This document shows, one piece after another, positions 1 to 10,640 of a DNA stretch of 64,000 nucleotides. Under the pieces are notes generated by a model, which had not been told where the DNA came from, ran no database searches, and was given only the letters and a program-made list of their open reading frames with translations. Numbering within the stretch: position 1 is the first letter of the stretch; each line of letters opens with the position of its first letter. This stretch comes from Symbiodinium sp. CCMP2592 (lineage: Eukaryota > Sar > Dinophyceae > Suessiales > Symbiodiniaceae). The position numbers were made by a program, and so were the translations under genes. The DNA is taken from contig CAJNDT010000005.1 of the NCBI GenBank assembly GCA_905221615.1, positions 62,001-126,000 on the forward strand, given 5' to 3'.

Positions 1-359
1 CTAGGGGCCTTTCTATTTAGATTAGGGTCTTGGGGTATATTAGTACTATAATCAGACTAAGGAGCAGCCAAAATAGTGTACATAATTATCAAGGCCCTGT
101 ATTAATTGTACCATAACCAAAAGTAGTAATCACGGCGAACGGATACTAATCATTCAGTGCATTACACCTATAGTCCTGATAGATTCTCATGCGTAGATTG
201 CTTGACAGGCACCCTTAACTACACTGAACCGGTAATCAAACCCTAGCTTAGAGAGCCTGATTAGAAACCATTGAAAATGGTTGAACACTCCATCCACCAC
301 GGCCAAAGACAAACAAAAACTAACAACAATCACAGGAAAACGCTTTGTCTTAAAACAAA

Positions 360-775
360 CCCGCAACAACTGAACCCCTAAACCCTAAACTCCTCAACCA
401 CGGTAAACCGTCAAGCCCTGAACCCTTTTAAAACCTCATAAACTCCTGAAACCAGTTGACCCCTCAACCCCTAAACACCTAAATCAGAAGCTCCAACACC
501 CCTTGAAACCTTCATAAACCCTCAACCCCGAATCTCCCTCGCCTTGAATTCCTCAACCCCGAACCCCTAAACTCCTCAACCCTGAACCCCTCAACTCAGA
601 ACACAGGAACACCTCAACCCCGAAGCTCATAAACCCTGAACCCCTGAACCCCCAAACCCTTAAACCCCTACACCCTTAAACTCCTGAACTTCCCAAACTC
701 CCACAACCCTCAACTCCTAGGACTAAACCCCTCAACTGCTCAACCCGTGAGACCCTAAACTCCCGCACCCCTAAC
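360..775. repeat. Degenerate CCCTAAAC-type tract
   Basis: Dense cccctaaac, ccctgaac and cctcaacc variants. Bases 110-360 before it hold no gene I can see. Confidence 0.85.
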
Positions 776-887
776 TAGGATACCCAGTAACCTAAGAATA
801 AAAAAGGCCTCTCTTTTTGGTATTGGGTAACTTTAAAAGGAACCTAGGACTACAAAAAGGGAATAAGGGTACTACTGGGCATCCTAG
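776..887. mobile_element. Family B foldback (AGGATACCCAGTAAC type)
   Basis: Arms aggatacccagtaacctaag and gtactactgggcatcctag. Other copies: 16015-16127 (complete) and 42455-42555 (3' arm replaced by a family C element). Confidence 0.88.
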
Positions 888-1383
888 CTAAACTCAAACA
901 TCATCCCAAGGCCTTGAAGTCGTCACCCAAGGAATCGCCCGAGACCTGGCATCATCAGATTTTTTGTTTTGTTTTTAAAGTGCAATAGCCCCTTTTCCAG
1001 CAGAGTTCGAGCTTGCTCATGATTGAGCATGCACTTTTTTTTGGGTTAGGGTTTGGGGTTCAGGGTTCACGGATAAGGGTTTAGATTTGATGGTTTCGTG
1101 GGGTTTGTGGAGCCTTTGACTATTTGGCGGGACTTTGCGTTTTTGTGTTCTTGCAAGACAGGGTGTTGCAGGGTTTTCGAGAAAGTGTCAGAGGTTTTAG
1201 ATTTAGAGGGTTGAAAGACTCGGGGTTTAGCGTTGCAGGTATACGCTTGAGGTTGCACACCTTCAGGGCAAGTGAAACCAGCAAACTCCAAGCCAAACCT
1301 CTTGGCAGAATGAGCTTTGAACCCTGCGGCCGAAAAGCCAGGCAGACTGATTTTTGGGCATGGGGTCTTTTGGCTGTACCCAT

Positions 1384-1466
1384 CTTACCTTTGGTTAGTA
1401 GAGAATGGAAGAATGGTAGTAATAGTAGGTATATTTGCACCCCATTCTTCCATTCCCTACTAACCC
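1384..1466. mobile_element. Family L foldback (CTTACCTTTGGTTAGTAGG type)
   Basis: cttacctttggttagtagag to cattccctactaaccc. Other copies: 13244-13335, 52501-52593 and 53282-53368. Confidence 0.87.
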
Positions 1467-1959
1467 AAAAAAACATCGGGTTCCGGAGATAAGGTCCCAT
1501 GGTTGGCTGGAACGCCCTCAGAACTGTAAATGTTTACGTCGGATCTCGTTTCGGCTTAAGCTTCAGGGCTTTGGGATTACGGTTATTGAAGTCTGACTTT
1601 CAGGCTTGTAGGATGCTCGGGTTCGTGATGATTGGGCCGGCTAGAAGCTCTGAGCTTGGATAAGTGGCTCGAAACATTGCAGTAGCTACAACACGTGTAA
1701 TGCCTATGTCAGAAATAAAACGCTCCTGCGTCCCTAAACCCGAAACCCCAATATCGGGGCCTAAATAGTTACCAATACTAGTTTGGGGGTTCCTTCCTAT
1801 AACTGGAGTACAAGGGGCCCCAAAACCGTACTGCAAATATTAAGGCCCGTATACTATCGTGCCCTTTATAGATCCCTTATAGACCCCTTTAAAGGAACCC
1901 TATTCTAACTAAATATTATGCAGGCCCCTATCGGAAGCCCTGAGTTTCGTTCCCCTTGC

Positions 1960-4900
1960 CTCGGCAGACATGCGCTTGTCGTAGAGCGGGTACAGCTTCT
2001 TGTCATCGTCGATCTCGATCATCCTTGGAAGGGTTCTTTGCAAGATCTGTATAAACGGGTTCCAAAAAAGGGTTACCACAGGTATGCTAATTAAAATTAG
2101 GCTTTGGGAAACGATGCTTGGGCCACAGGCTTCTTTGGAGCCCCTGGGTAGGTCTGTCTAATCTAAGGCGTCAGAGTTTAGGGTTTAGAGTTTCAATGTT
2201 AAAGGGTTCTTTAGGATGCAGGGCTCAAAGGCTTGGGGTTAGTCAGGGTTGTACAAGCATAGGCCACCAAGACCTCTCGCGAATTTTCATCCAAAAAACT
2301 AATCCTGAAATCACAAGGACCCAACAGGAAGACCTACAACCAGACCTGAACCCAAAGCCAACATCAATTCGAACATCCCCCCTTCTCTAAAACTTTGGCT
2401 ATTTAATGAAGACATGAGAGAAGCCTGCATACCAGCAAGGGTTCGGCTAGCAGGTGCTCCCGATGTCAAGCGGAGGTATTTTTTGCCAACTAGAAATATT
2501 AATTCAGGCAACTTTTCCATAATGTACCAGGAAACCTCCATATCCCGAAGACCCAAACGACCACAAACACAAGATCCAATCTGACAGCCCATAATCTGAA
2601 CAATTACCGGGCCTATTCCTTTGGGCTCTCAAATATGAACATGTAGTACCTTGTATAATTTAGGGGCCTTAATAATTAGAACAGGGTTTTGGGGCCCACT
2701 ATGCTGTATTTATAATAAGGAACCCCCCCCCACAATAGTATAATTAATTACTAAGGCCCCTAAATTTTACGTCCCCACGCCTTGGTTCACATGTTAAGGC
2801 GGCCTAAACTAAGTCGGTTTAGGGTTTAGAGTTTGAACTTATTAGACCATTAGACGTGAGAGCCATAATAATTAGAATGGGTTTTGTTGTATATTATACT
2901 ATAGTTTATCAGAAGGAACTCCCAAAACCCTACTCTAATCATTAAAGCTCCTGCATTAGACGTGAGAGCCTTATCCTCGATTCCAACACCGAGGAGAACT
3001 TCCCGGCTTCTAAACCACAAGACCCTAAAACCCTACACATGTTTTTGCACCCACTCTCCGGACTCACACTGCGCATCTAGTCGAGGAAGGCCGCTGAACC
3101 GGAGCAATCCTTCGTGATGTTCACAAAGAGGAGGTTCTTATATTCCCAATTCGTGGTGCCCCATCTGTCCTGATAGGTGGCCTTGTAGTCTTCAAGTCGC
3201 AGGGTGAATTTGCCTCCGGTGAGATACCCCCGTAGACCGCGACATTGCAACATCCCTTCTTGCTCCAAGAAGAGGCACGGCATCCCCTTGGACAAATGGG
3301 GAAATATTTTAGAGCACCCGCTCGGATAGTATTTCAACCAAAACGTATTTCTGGGGGTCGGATTGCCCGGGACAAGGTGGAACTTGGGGCTCAGAATAAA
3401 CTCATCATCTTTCGTGCGTGAGAAGTCTTGGCCGGAGACGTTCCACAAGAAATAGCCCGGGTGCGGATTTAAGTTCCGAATCTTCCGGCGCAACTCATCA
3501 ATAGTCGAAGCCTGCTGCTGGAAGTGAGAGATCGTGGCGGAGACGATCAAATCCGCAGATGGGTGGCTCAACATATTCGTCGCTGCGGCCTGCTGCTCAT
3601 CGATTGCGGATTTTTGATGCGCACTGTGCTCATCGATTTCGGATTTCTGTTGCGCACTGTGCTCATCGATTTCGGATTTCTGTTGCGCCACATACTCGTT
3701 CACAACTTCGATCACTCTGGCGGCATCGACGGCGGTCGCCTCGATGCCGAACGGCTGGAACGTCTCATTCTTGCTACGGGCAGCCTCTCAAGGCCAGGAA
3801 ACAATCCAGTATACCAGGACCTTCTTCGTACCCTCAAATAGGGGTATATGGTCCCAAGTAAGAGGGATTTAGGGTCTAATAGAGGGTAGATGGAGGGTCT
3901 AGGTACCAGATACAAAAATCCTTTCCACCCAATATTGCAAGGGGGGCAGGGCATCCAACAACACACTCGAAACGTGGTTTCACTATTAGTGTGTTCTTAT
4001 CTCTACTGAAGGGATCTCGTTTTTGCTCCTGCTTCGGCTCTGGCAGTTCCTCCTCCTCCTCCTCCTCCTCCTGCTCTTGCTTTTGCTTTTGCTATTGCCC
4101 CTGTCCTTGCTCTTGCTCCTGCTCTTGCTCTTGCTCCTGCTCTTGCTGCTCCGGACAACCCCAGGATTCAAATTGGGTTTCAAACGGTGTTTATTAGGAG
4201 GGGCGCGTTTTATAGAAGGGCGAAATGCTAAGGACTATCAGGGAGGATCTTAGGGCTCCCTGACGTAGTACTCTCGCACCGCCAACAACGGCCTGGGCAC
4301 CAAAGCCAGTGGACTCTTCGATGCCGCCGCGAACGTCCTTCGAGGGGCCGGGTGGAGGGGTGTGGCAGTGTGGCAAACAGACCAAGCAATAACAAGAAGA
4401 ATGAGAGTAATAACAAACATGATAGTAATAATAAAAATAGCAATAATTAGTAATAATAGTAATAGGAATCGTTTGGGAAATTTGTAAGGGTTGGCAAAGA
4501 TCGTCAGGAAGCTTCCAGTCTGCACAAGACGGGCGACCGACAACTTGCAGCAAAATCTGCTCCTATACTAAAGCGGCCTTTATTGTTATAATCATGTTTT
4601 GGGGGTATAAGTATAATAAGGAATGCCAACAGCAGTATTGGTAATGTTTTAGGCCCCTATATTATTCGACTCCCTCACGAGACTCCTTCATCAAAGAGCT
4701 TCCGGTCGCGTCGATGGAGTGCGTGCTGATGCGGTGGGCAACCACGTGCTTGATGCCCAGGGCAAAGATAGCCAACATGCATGTGAAACTCTGCATGCTA
4801 GCGCGAGAAGGCAAGAAACTGGCAAACCAGGATAGGGGCTGTGCAGCTCCCACGAGCACAAGTGGCTGCATGCACTATCAGATGGGTCACTGGGCAAGGG

Positions 4901-6001
4901 CTTCGGATTCCTTGGGCTCGGCATTGAAGTTGAAGCTCAGACTTTGACCCATTTAGGGATTCTGCCTTCGGGTTTAGGCAGAAGGACTAAACCAATTTCT
5001 CTACGCTACGAAAGTCTTCGAGAATGCCTTCCTCGAGGCCTCGAAGACCCAGACCTTCCAAAATCCCTTAATTAAGGAATATACCTTAAATTATAATAGG
5101 ATCCCAAATATGAATTAAGGTATTCATATTTGGGATCCTATTATAATTTAAGGTATATTCCTTAATTAAGGGATTTTGGAAGGTCTGGGGAGTTCCACAC
5201 CTCTACGGTCGCAGCTCAGGGGTCGGGCTTTGGGTTGCTGTCGGGGTCCTTGATCTTACTTAGAGGATCATGGGACTTAGCAAGTAGGTTATAACTGGGG
5301 TTATAAGTCCCCTAAGTGAGGTTATCCTAATTATAACCTACTTATACCCCTACTTACTAAGTCCCATGATCCTTTAAGTACGACTTTTCTAGGATCCCTA
5401 GGGGAGGGGTGTCCGAGGGGGATATGCAATCTAACTATAGTCTCCATTGTAGTTCTTTTTTTTGGTTAACCAAAAACTATATTATAGGACCCTAACCATA
5501 AAATTGGTTAACCAAGAAAAGGAACTACACCATAAACTTGGTTCACCAAGACAAGGAACTACAATGGAGCCTAAAGGTAGCAGTCCCAATTCTCCTTCGA
5601 ACTCCCGAAGTTTCCCTAAGGTTCTGCAAGGATCCCTGGCACTCTCTCTGGGGTTTTATGTAAACAAAAATGAAAAGGATTCCTAAGGAGACTCTTGATT
5701 TGGGTAGGAACTCTCCAACTCCCTTGACCCCCATAAATAGCCCTCAACCCTACAGCCCAAAGCAACAAATCCTCTAAACCCCAAAACCCTGAGAATTCAT
5801 GCTCCGAAGGCCTAAACCCTAAACCCCTAAACCCTAAACCCCTAAACCCTAACCCCTAACCCCTAAACCCCTAAACCCCTAAACCCTAAACCCCTAAACC
5901 CTAAACCACTAACCCCTAAATCCTAGACCCTAAACATCCGACTTCCGGCCGCCGGGTAGCTTCTGCATCCCCGTTGTGGGGTTGGCGATGTTCAGCTTCA
6001 T
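1960..6001 (-). CDS. RPS6: Ribosomal protein eS6, first two coding exons (3' part off the left edge)
   Basis: eS6 is a protein of the small cytosolic ribosomal subunit. Exon 1 is 5961-6001 and begins MKLNIANPTTGMQ. Exon 2 is 1960-2023 and reads MIEIDDDKKLYPLYDKRM followed by SAE. Joined in phase 2, the codon AA|G restores QKMIEIDDDKKL, which aligns without gaps to the N-terminus known for this family (QKLIEVDDERKL in animals). The intron-1 donor is GC (gctacc), the acceptor is CCAAG|G, and exon 2 ends at another GC donor (gcaagg). The start has AG|GCC directly before the ATG, which could be a spliced-leader acceptor. The remaining exons are not seen in bases 1-1959 and should lie to the left. 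The intron is 3.9 kb and contains a complete MATH-domain gene on the same strand. Identity is near certain; the exact splice edges are inferred. Confidence 0.92.
2655..2763. mobile_element. Family A foldback (GGGGCCTTAATAATTAGA type)
   Basis: Arms taggggccttaataattaga and taattactaaggcccctaa with tttataataaggaaccccc between. Other copies: 1-110, 2872-2954, 17102-17192, 25306-25417, 46183-46276, 61726-61804 and partial 62630-62700. Confidence 0.82.
3077..4796 (-). CDS. Secretory coiled-coil/MATH-domain protein, copy 1
   Basis: Four exons are proposed: 4677-4796, 4503-4559, 4272-4337 and 3077-3769, together 936 nt or about 311 residues, all in phase 0. Residues 1-20 (MQSFTCMLAIFALGIKHVVA) look like a signal peptide and are followed by HRISTHSID. 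The middle is a heptad-like coiled coil with three near-copies of QQKSEIDEHSA. The C-terminus from GYFLWNVSGQDFS through SPKFHL and FWLKYYPSG to FVNITKD fits a MATH/TRAF-C fold (W in strand 1, SPxF, YPxG). MATH domains bind peptides and often mediate oligomerisation; a signal peptide would place this one in the secretory path, as in meprins. It is paralogous to the gene at 60218-63185. It is nested inside the first intron of the eS6 gene. The first intron holds a foldback element. The exon 1 and exon 2 edges use GA or GT donors and are the least certain. Confidence 0.75.
3990..4160. repeat. TCC/TGCTCT-type microsatellite in an intron of MATH copy 1
   Basis: Tandem tcc and ctcttgctcctg units run through about 4030-4150. 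The minus strand would encode an SR/RS-like low-complexity peptide, but it lies between exons 4272 and 3769 and is best read as intronic simple repeat. Confidence 0.85.
4565..4675. mobile_element. Family A foldback element forming most of intron 1 of MATH copy 1
   Basis: The sequence matches the family A pattern: a start near aaagcggcctttattg, a middle with gttttggggg and ataataaggaa, and an end at ttaggcccctatatta. It occupies nearly all of the 117-nt intron between 4559 and 4677. The corresponding stretch in copy 2 is uninterrupted exon. This makes it a candidate introner, an intron created by a transposable element. Confidence 0.6.
5048..5190. mobile_element. Family H near-perfect palindrome (CCAGACCTTCCAAAATCC type)
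   Basis: Arms of about 60 bp are almost exact reverse complements: ccagaccttccaaaatccct to agggattttggaaggtctgg. Other copies: 17694-17802 and 42801-42910. Confidence 0.92.
5259..5379. mobile_element. Family F foldback (GGATCATGGGACTTAG type)
   Basis: Arms acttagaggatcatgggact and agtcccatgatcctttaagt around yaagtaggttataa blocks; near-palindromic over its whole length. Confidence 0.88.
5434..5579. mobile_element. Family E foldback element (TATAGTCTCCATTGTAG type)
   Basis: Terminal inverted repeats tatagtctccattgtagttc and gaactacaatggagxxtaxaggta, with an inner ggttaacca arm; this copy has an extra internal block. Family E is the commonest well-formed family here; full copies are listed separately and partial ones occur at 12368-12460, 43733-43775 and 61965-62024, with variants at 20822-20912 and 31482-31577. 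Confidence 0.85.
5811..5937 (+). repeat. CCCTAAA tandem tract left of eS6 exon 1
   Basis: About 120 bp of cctaaaccctaaacccctaa units on the plus strand, stopping about 25 bp before eS6 exon 1. Confidence 0.92.
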
Positions 6002-6002
6002 G

Positions 6003-6235
6003 GCCTTATTAAGGGTTTAGGAGTTTATAGGGTTTAGGAGTTTAGGGTTTAGGAGTTTAGGATTTAGGAGTTTAGGGTTTAGGAGTTTAGGGTTTAGGAG
6101 CTTAGGGTTTAGGAGTTTAGGGTTTAGGGTTTAGGAGTTTAGGGTTTAGGGTCTAGGAGTTTAGGGTTTAGGAGCTTAAGGTTTAGGGATTAGGGCGTTT
6201 AGGGTCTAGGCTTTAGGGTATAGGGAGGCCCCAAA
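6003..6235 (-). repeat. TTTAGGG/TTTAGGAG tandem tract right of eS6 exon 1
   Basis: About 230 bp of tttagggtttaggag repeats in the opposite orientation to the tract at 5811-5937, so the eS6 first exon lies between two converging telomere-like blocks. Confidence 0.92.
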
Positions 6236-8928
6236 GATCTAAATTTCAGAATCTCTAAACTCCAAAGGCCCTAAACGTCTGAACCAGGGGACCTGGTCCT
6301 GGAGCAAAATGTTCGGTGACCCGAAACGTGCAGCGACTCAAGGTATGCGCGGGCTTGTAGCTTCTACCTAGACCTTCGATTGTCGTACTTGTTTGTATAG
6401 TTTGTATATCTTGCTATATCTTGCACGCACACACATCTACGGAGGATTCTATACAGCTTGGGGTTTAGGGTTCAGGAGGCCCTCGACAACTCTTCACTCT
6501 GACTCTCTACCTTCAAACACCAAGATGCAAGACTGACAAAGCCGAAAACAGTAAACCCTAAACCCCAGACCCTAAAGCCTAAACCCTAAACCCCAGACCC
6601 TAAACCCTAAACCCCAGACCCTGAACCCTAAACCCTAAAACACTAAACCTGCACTCTGCAACCGTTTTAAACCCAGAACCCTCAAACCCTTGACCGCACA
6701 GTCGCTACAGCAAAGCTCATCGAAAGTCTCCCGAGACAATCCGAGACCACTATATGGCCCCTACCATTACCCTAACTCTCTTGCATAGGTAGTTCTCTAA
6801 ATTTGGGTTCCATTTTGGGGAACCCCAACGGAGGAGGGACTCTCATAAAATGGACCCTGAAAGAGAGACAGCTACCAGCAGAGTCTTGTTGCTGCAGCCT
6901 TCGGCCAATACCAACTACTCCAAGCAACGTGACACCCTTGAATTATTGAAGCTCCCGAGAACCATGACTTAAGTCGAACTCCAGAGCCCTAGGCCCTAAA
7001 CATGCTAAACTCTAACCCTGGTTCAGGGTTTAGGGCTTTAGGGGTTTCGGGTTTAGGGTAAACCCCCCGATCCAGGGCCACCCCGTCTCAGCTCGGCGCT
7101 TCCTGCCGGTGTCTCACCAACAGCCGCCCCTTGACCTACGAGAACCAAATGACCCTGGAGCAAAACGGCGGCGACGGATGGCAGCGGGGTGAACCTACCT
7201 AGAGCCTAAAGTCTAGGACCTTTAGCTTCACCCCAGGAGGCCCCTAAACCCGAAACCCTAAAGGTTCAGGATTTTGGAGATTCGGGTTCAGGGGTCTAAA
7301 GGGAACTCCAGAAAGTTGGAATATGATTATCCTAAACCCTTTATGGTAAAATATAGGGTATCCTACCCTGAAACCATATTCCAACTTTCTGGCTTTTACC
7401 TTATTACAGTATGTGCAGCAGCCAGCCTAGCTCCATCAGTCGAATCAGTATTTTTTTTTAAATTTAGAGGATATCGAATTTTGGAAAAACGGTAGTACTC
7501 TGAACCCTAAACCCCATGAGCTTCAGTAATGCTGGTATATTTCAAGAATAGCTGTGCGCGCCGGCATTCCCCCCAAAACTCATGAATACTGGATGTGAAC
7601 GGTCGGGCTTGCAAGGACAGGTTGTCGTTTGGGTTTCGTGTGTAAAGGAAAGGGTTGCTTTGCTCTACATAAGTATAAGAAACCGGCCAGAAACCCTAAC
7701 CCCTACACCATGTCAAACCTTAAACCCTAAACCCTAAACCCCTAAACCCTAAACCCTAAACCCCTAAACCCTAAACCCTAAACCAATCCTAAACCGCTAA
7801 ACTCCCGGAGTCCCGAAGCCCTAGGCCCTAAACCCTGAAAACACACCCAAAGCCCCGAAAGACCGAAAGACCCGAACGCCCTAAACCCTAAAAGCCTTAA
7901 GCCCTAAACCCTAAAGACACCCAGCCCTAAACCCTGAAAACCCAAAGCCCCGAACCCTAAAGACTCGAAGCCCAAAGACGTCTTGACTCGGCGGACTTTG
8001 GTGACCAGAGCCCAAAAAAGGTGGACCTTTTCTATTATGGTAGGGCTATATGAACCCCAAAACGTTATATGTAAACCCTTTAAACACTAAAATCCTATAT
8101 AACCTCCAACATATTATATAAAGGTTACTTACTCAGCTACTAGGTTGGTGTTTCTGGCCTCGTGGTGAAGGCATCGGAACTTCGAGCTGTGCCTGCCATC
8201 TCGCTTGGCTTTCGAACTTTTCAGGGATCTTTAAGAGGATCTATAAGGGTTACTGATTTCTATGTAGTTCTCTAAATGCGGGCCCCTTCTAAAAGAAAGT
8301 GCCGTATTATTTTGGGGAAGTAAAAAGGGACCCTAATTCACAAGAGAACTAGCCATGAGGGGGGGGGGCTTTCTTCAGCTGCGGTGCAGGCATACAGCTG
8401 TGGATTCCACTTCTAAAGTAAAAAACTTTCTGGAGTTCCCTTTAGGTCGGAAGGTTGAAGGCTTTGGGGTTTCTGGGTTTCAACGTTTCGGGTGTAGGAG
8501 GGCATAGTCGCGATCTACCATTCCATAGAACCCCATGGTTTAGGGTTTAGGGTTTTTGGGGTTTAGGGGTTTAGGGGTTTGGGGTTTAGGGTTTATATAT
8601 ATATATACATATGTATATATACATATATATGATTATGTGTAGAGGCTCTATACGGATCTTCACTTCCTTTTCAGACTCTTCAGGTGTTCATGTTAAGAAA
8701 AGTTGCACACACGTGCGCACACCCACACACAGACATGCAGACAGGAAACATGCACGCCTGCATACATACGTGCATTCGTTCATTCATTCACGCATTCATT
8801 CATTCCAAAACCCTAAACCCTAAACCCTAAACACAATCCGCAGGATTGGGCATGCGACATGTGCTGCTCAGGCGGGCAGTCCGTAGGCCTCGTAGCCCTA
8901 ACTCCCTAGCCCTGAACTGGGCTCTGTG
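6236..8928. other. Spacer between eS6 and the IQ gene
   Basis: No gene supported. It holds CCCTAAA-like tracts (6545-6650, 7700-7930, 8535-8600, 8808-8832), a family C foldback (7302-7398), a partial inverted family C piece (8415-8442), a family P element (8012-8152) and TA/CA simple repeats (8597-8800). A GC-rich patch at 7070-7200 is open on both strands but undecided. Confidence 0.6.
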
Positions 8929-9121
8929 TTAATGTCCCCCGGAACCGTTCTTCAACAGGCACCTCTCTAAGATTCTTGGAGAAATGTAAGCGTCCCCCAA
9001 AACTAGCCATATCCTAAGTAGGTCCTGAAGCTTAAACTCGAACGTCTTGAAGCTTCCAAAACTAGAAGCCTACAGCTCTCGTAATACTCCACGAGCTTCT
9101 TGGGGTCATTGCATTCCCGAT
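8929..9121 (-). CDS. Possible 3' exon(s) after the IQ repeats
   Basis: Two coding-looking readings exist just past the last B exon. 9070-9121 can read RECNDPKKLVEYYESC between an AG and a GC donor (gcttct). Below it an overlapping frame runs open through KLQDLLRIWLVLGDAYIS to a TAA near 8929. The phases do not fit the phase-0 donor of the last B exon without another exon, so the terminal exon of the gene is unresolved. Confidence 0.25.
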
Positions 9122-9289
9122 CTCAATATGTTGCTCTCCTTCTGTAATAAACGAGTCTGACCAACAAATCCTAGTTCAACCGTTTTGTTATGGGATTACG
9201 AGAGGGTTCATCTGCACATGCGAGTGTAAGTTCACAGTGTGCAACCTGAGTGCAAGTTGATTCAACAGCCGCAAGCACAACACGGCCGC

Positions 9290-10640
9290 CTTCCGTGCGA
9301 GATTCCCACGGTGAATTGCCTGTAGCCAGGCGTACCGGAAACCCTAAACCGTAAACCGTCTGTGGCCAGGCGTACTCGAAAAGGCAGCTTCCAGTTCAGT
9401 AGGCTTGGGGCTTTATCAGGATCGCCTGAAGCCTGACACCAATCCCAAGCACGGCTTCTGCAAGAAAGCTAGGGTTATGAGTCGGGCTTGGGATATAGGG
9501 GTTTACGGTTTACGATATGGGGTCACTCTGATGACCTACTTGTACAAGAACAAACTTGAGCAGCTTCGAAAGTTCTGTCATTGAGGCAGAAGACGCAGAC
9601 GGGGCCGCGAAACCCTAAACAAGAAAGCAACCACACAGACTCGGTCGCGGGACCGCGGCCGAGAGTGCAGAGTGTTTGTTGAGACTCAAAGCATCTCAAA
9701 GCTTTACCAAGACCCCGAAACCACCCTCCACTGTAGCCCTAAACCCGAAACCTCAATCTCGCAGAGTACGGCTTCGGATTTGGGGCACATGTTTGTTGGG
9801 TAGCAGCGGCACAGACACAAAGACCATGGCATTCTTGCAATTACTGCTATACCTGAATAAAGATCCATGTTGAAGCTCATGCAAACACGAAGCGCCCCAG
9901 AAACCTTGCCAAGAACACGCCTGGATCTTCGTAGCCGCTTCTTGCTCCTCCTTGTCGGCTTTCTCCTGTTCGCGGAGCTCGATCCCATTTGCTGCAAGGA
10001 CCAGGAAAAGACAGGGCCAGTATCGGCGCTGGAACCACTGCACACAGTGTTGAGCACCGACACCTAAGCCTACTACATACAGAGACAGAAATCGGCACAA
10101 GACCTTCGTTTACGAGCCCCAAACTACAGGAGTTGCGATGCTGAGCAATGCTTTTCCTGAGGGTCCTTTATTATCAGTAGAACATACCCCAGAACCCAAC
10201 TCTAAATATCAACCATCTCTTATTAAAGCCCCTTTATCTGGTATAACATACCCCGGAACACAAATTCTAAACATGATAAGGCCCCTCTATCAATTCTGAT
10301 GGCCAGCTGGTCCCCTATGCCCCCTTCATTCGGAACCAGGCAGGCCGATTACCGTCATCATCTTCGATTTTTCTCCATGTTCGACTACTATTGAGACCAT
10401 GATGCTGTTTAAGCAGCGCTATTACTGGATATGATCTTGGCGACGATGCCCCTATAAGCCCTAAACAAGCTTAAGGAAGACCCCCAGATTCGCTTGTGCA
10501 AAGCCCCCGCCTTGCAATCCAGTAAGGTCATATGCATGCTGCAGGTCTACAAAGCCCTTATGTATTCTTATTCACAAAGGCCCCAATATTACCTTAAACG
10601 GCTCCTTGGCAACTTTCTCCTGCAGCCTCTCTTGGCCCTC
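9290..10640 (-). CDS. IQ unit 13 (last seen)
   Basis: A' 10605-10640 EGQERLQEKVAK, GA donor gagccg. A 9921-9965 EKADKEEQEAATKIQ, donor gcgtgt. B 9290-9319 AIHRGNLARK, donor gcggcc. No further unit was found to the left. Confidence 0.8.

Noticed and set aside
3986-4183. 65-aa SR-rich protein on the minus strand
   Set aside because: It is the translation of a trinucleotide/hexanucleotide simple repeat inside an intron of MATH copy 1.
360-6235. Telomere or chromosome end suggested by CCCTAAA/TTTAGGG tracts
   Set aside because: Tracts are short, degenerate, in both orientations and scattered through introns across the whole window; they are interstitial.
7070-7200. GC-rich coding-like patch
   Set aside because: Open on both strands with competing splice signals, so neither reading can be preferred.
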